From Bacillota bacterium (GTDB lineage: Bacteria > Bacillota > Clostridia > Christensenellales > Aristaeellaceae), in the NCBI GenBank assembly GCA_023415145.1, contig JAEZLW010000005.1, positions 1 to 15,544 on the forward strand: DNA of 15,544 nt, in the 5' to 3' direction. Within the stretch, counting starts at the first letter, position 1, and the number at the start of each line of letters is the position of its first letter. The position numbers and the translations under genes are program-made. The notes under the pieces are model-generated. The model was not told the origin of the DNA, made no database searches, and saw nothing but the letters and a program-made list of their open reading frames with translations. Positions 14,627 through 15,544 of this stretch are shown piece after piece.

Positions 14627-14985
14627 TTGGTATTCTTGCTGTCTGAAGGAGCGTACACCTTCGGAGCACCAGCTCCCTTCACCATGTACCCTTTTTTTAG
14701 CCGTGCTTCGACGATTTTGGCCTGTACAAGTTCATGTATCAGTTCCTCTTTGGTCATTGACTCATAGTCTTCCAAGCGCGCCGGTACACGAGCCGGCTCT
14801 TTTATTTTGTCTGCATTCGACTCAATGTTCCTGACCGGAAGATGGTGCTCCGCTCGATACACCCTCATATAATTTCGAGCCGTATCGCTGCCGATCCCAT
14901 ATTCTTCTGCTGCCTCGAATCTGCTGATCTCACCCTGATAGATCCGGCGACCAATGTCCAGTCTTTCATCCCGCGTGTACTTCAT
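14623..14985 (-). CDS. IS3-family transposase OrfA (DNA-binding part)
   Basis: A 120-residue helix-turn-helix protein: KYTRDERLDIGRRIYQGEIS, then EAAEEYGIGSDTARNYMRVYR, the typical OrfA recognition fold. This is followed by a linker and a coiled-coil-like MTKEELIHELVQAKIVEARLKK used for dimer contact with OrfB. ATG at 14985 is chosen because AGGAGG lies seven bases upstream; the in-frame ATG at 15027 has no such site. It would bind the inverted repeats and repress its own promoter. Near its end lies the A7 run where ribosomes can slip into orfB. Confidence 0.9.
   Translation of the reverse strand: MKYTRDERLDIGRRIYQGEISRFEAAEEYGIGSDTARNYMRVYRAEHHLPVRNIESNADKIKEPARVPARLEDYESMTKEELIHELVQAKIVEARLKKGYMVKGAGAPKVYAPSDSKNTK
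14692..14698 (-). other. A7 slippery site for -1 frameshift (OrfAB fusion)
   Basis: On the minus strand the codons CTA AAA AAA GGG contain an in-phase A-AAA-AAA heptamer. Slipping back one base leads to a frame (KRVHGEGSWCSEG and on) that stays open through to the orfB start and continues as OrfB. Confidence 0.65.
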
Positions 14986-14998
14986 TGTGGTATCCTCC

Positions 14999-15065
14999 TG
15001 TCCACGTTTAGTATCCACTGTCCACAACGAGTTTTTCTTGTCCAGAATACTACTCGTTGTGTCCA
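14999..15065. repeat. phased TGTCCA repeats at the right end of the IS3 element
   Basis: Four TGTCCA hexamers lie at 14999-15004, 15019-15024, 15039-15044 and 15060-15065, spaced 20, 20 and 21 bases, about two helical turns. The last lies in the terminal repeat. A perfect 10-bp inverted repeat (CACAACGAGT, 15023-15032, with 15052-15061) overlaps them. Located directly before orfA, they are likely binding sites for the transposase or OrfA. Confidence 0.6.
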
Positions 15066-15079
15066 GTTTTAGTTTACCA
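15060..15079 (-). repeat. IS3 right terminal inverted repeat
   Basis: Inverted partner of 13497-13516; read on the minus strand it begins TGG and contains AAACTGGACA. Confidence 0.65.
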
Positions 15080-15544
15080 CTTCCAATACGCGATTTTATA
15101 GCTCATCCCCCACCCCCGAATTTCGCGGAAATTCACGCGAGGGAGGGGCGCGGTCTCCAGTTGAAGGTTTGCAGAGATTGGATACCCCCTTACCCCATGC
15201 ACGGACTTTCGCGGAGCAAAGTGGCGAAGTGTGCTTCTGCGAAGCAAAGTGCGAATGCCGACCATGCCAGTCGGGTTTCCTTGGCGCACCGGGCGGCGGG
15301 TGGGCTTCCGGCGGGCGGCACACCGGGTGGTTGCAGGCGGGTTTTCGGCGGCGAAAAAGCGCTTCCTATGAGCGCGCGTAGAAGGGTTGCGGCGGTACCG
15401 GGCGGTTGTTGTTGTTTGACAACTTTCGCCCAAAAACCGTGGTGGTTTCATCGGGTTGCTTTTCCCGCCCGCCGGAGTGATGAATGTGTCGCGGCCGAAA
15501 AAGCCGCCGCCGCGGGCGGGGAAAGCCGGGCGGGAAAGGAGCCC
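15080..15544. other. G+C-rich segment without genes, perhaps a leader or oriT region
   Basis: No coding region is credible; base composition changes abruptly to runs of GGCGGG, CCGGGCGG and similar after the IS. Small structures are visible: AATTTC-GCG-GAAATT (15119-15133), TGCTTC-TGC-GAAGCA (15232-15246) and a near-direct repeat GCGGAGCAAAGTGGCGAA (15211-15228) with 15239-15255. AAAGGAG at 15535-15541 resembles a ribosome binding site for a plus-strand gene starting just past the edge. Such leaders sometimes precede mobilisation genes, with the transfer origin inside; nothing here proves it. Confidence 0.35.

Larger units (their letters stand above)
13497..15079 (-). mobile_element. IS3-family insertion sequence
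   Basis: Two overlapping minus-strand genes (orfA 14623-14985, orfB 13760-14626) lie between imperfect terminal inverted repeats of 20 bp (16 matches), 13497-13516 and 15060-15079, sharing the core AAACTGGACA. The length of about 1.58 kb is normal for IS3. No matching target duplication is visible: TAG precedes the left repeat and CTT follows the right one, so the exact ends or the insertion history remain uncertain. The ~240 bases between orfB and the left end are non-coding and strongly structured. Confidence 0.8.
7269..15544. mobile_element. integrative plasmid-like element (left end to window edge)
   Basis: The left border is the tRNA-derived attachment site. Contents in order: integrase, 97-aa unknown protein, primase-helicase, excisionase-like protein, divergent DUF6076-like gene, symmetric iteron origin, an IS3 insertion, and a G+C-rich segment. 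The integrase-Xis-primase set with a P4-like replication protein is typical of integrative mobilisable elements and phage satellites. No capsid, packaging, conjugation or relaxase gene is in view. The right end is not in the window, so whether everything to 15544 belongs to it is uncertain. Confidence 0.55.

Overview
The window reads as chromosomal DNA of an anaerobic Firmicute, most likely a gut Clostridia-type bacterium. The basis is the strong AGGAGG-type ribosome binding sites, near-consensus sigma-A promoters, a Tn916-type integrase, an IS3 element, and the accessory genes present (Fur/PerR, a zinc-ribbon PTPS, DUF1538 plus P-II). I cannot name a species from the sequence.

Left part (1-7264): a mosaic of host or old accessory genes lying between decayed integrase genes. 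Two broken copies of the same tyrosine recombinase (about 259-895 and 2853-3240, both on the minus strand) frame a secreted YD/RHS-like repeat protein (965-2788). Next come a PerR/Fur-type regulator (3436-3822) and a 6-pyruvoyl-tetrahydropterin-synthase-family enzyme (3910-4473), which form a probable operon closed by a terminator. After a relic of an IS110-type insertion sequence there is a second operon: a duplicated DUF1538 membrane protein (4931-6439) translationally coupled to a tandem P-II signalling protein (6414-7073).

Middle part (7269-13307): an integrative, plasmid-like element. Its integrase (7293-8531, minus) stops exactly against a 25-bp tRNA 3' end, which I read as one attachment site. 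The minus-strand operon is excisionase-like HTH (11417-11593), NrS-1/P4-type primase-helicase (9096-11384), a 97-aa unknown protein (8778-9071), then the integrase. A divergent gene (11886-12947) encodes a zinc-finger protein resembling DUF6076. Beyond it lies a striking candidate replication origin (12992-13307): six GGTGGCAGT iterons, an A+T-rich core with a palindrome, then six inverted copies, with nearly mirror-identical spacing. The primase-helicase plus this origin suggest that the element replicates autonomously after excision.

Right part (13308-15544): a hairpin, a complete-looking IS3-family insertion sequence (13497-15079, orfA/orfB with an in-frame A7 slippery site), and a G+C-rich stretch without genes that ends in a ribosome-binding-site-like motif. 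The second end of the integrative element, which should carry the intact tRNA gene, is not in the window.

The most promising undescribed feature is the symmetric iteron origin with its adjacent DUF6076-like and primase genes. The DUF1538/tandem P-II pair comes second.
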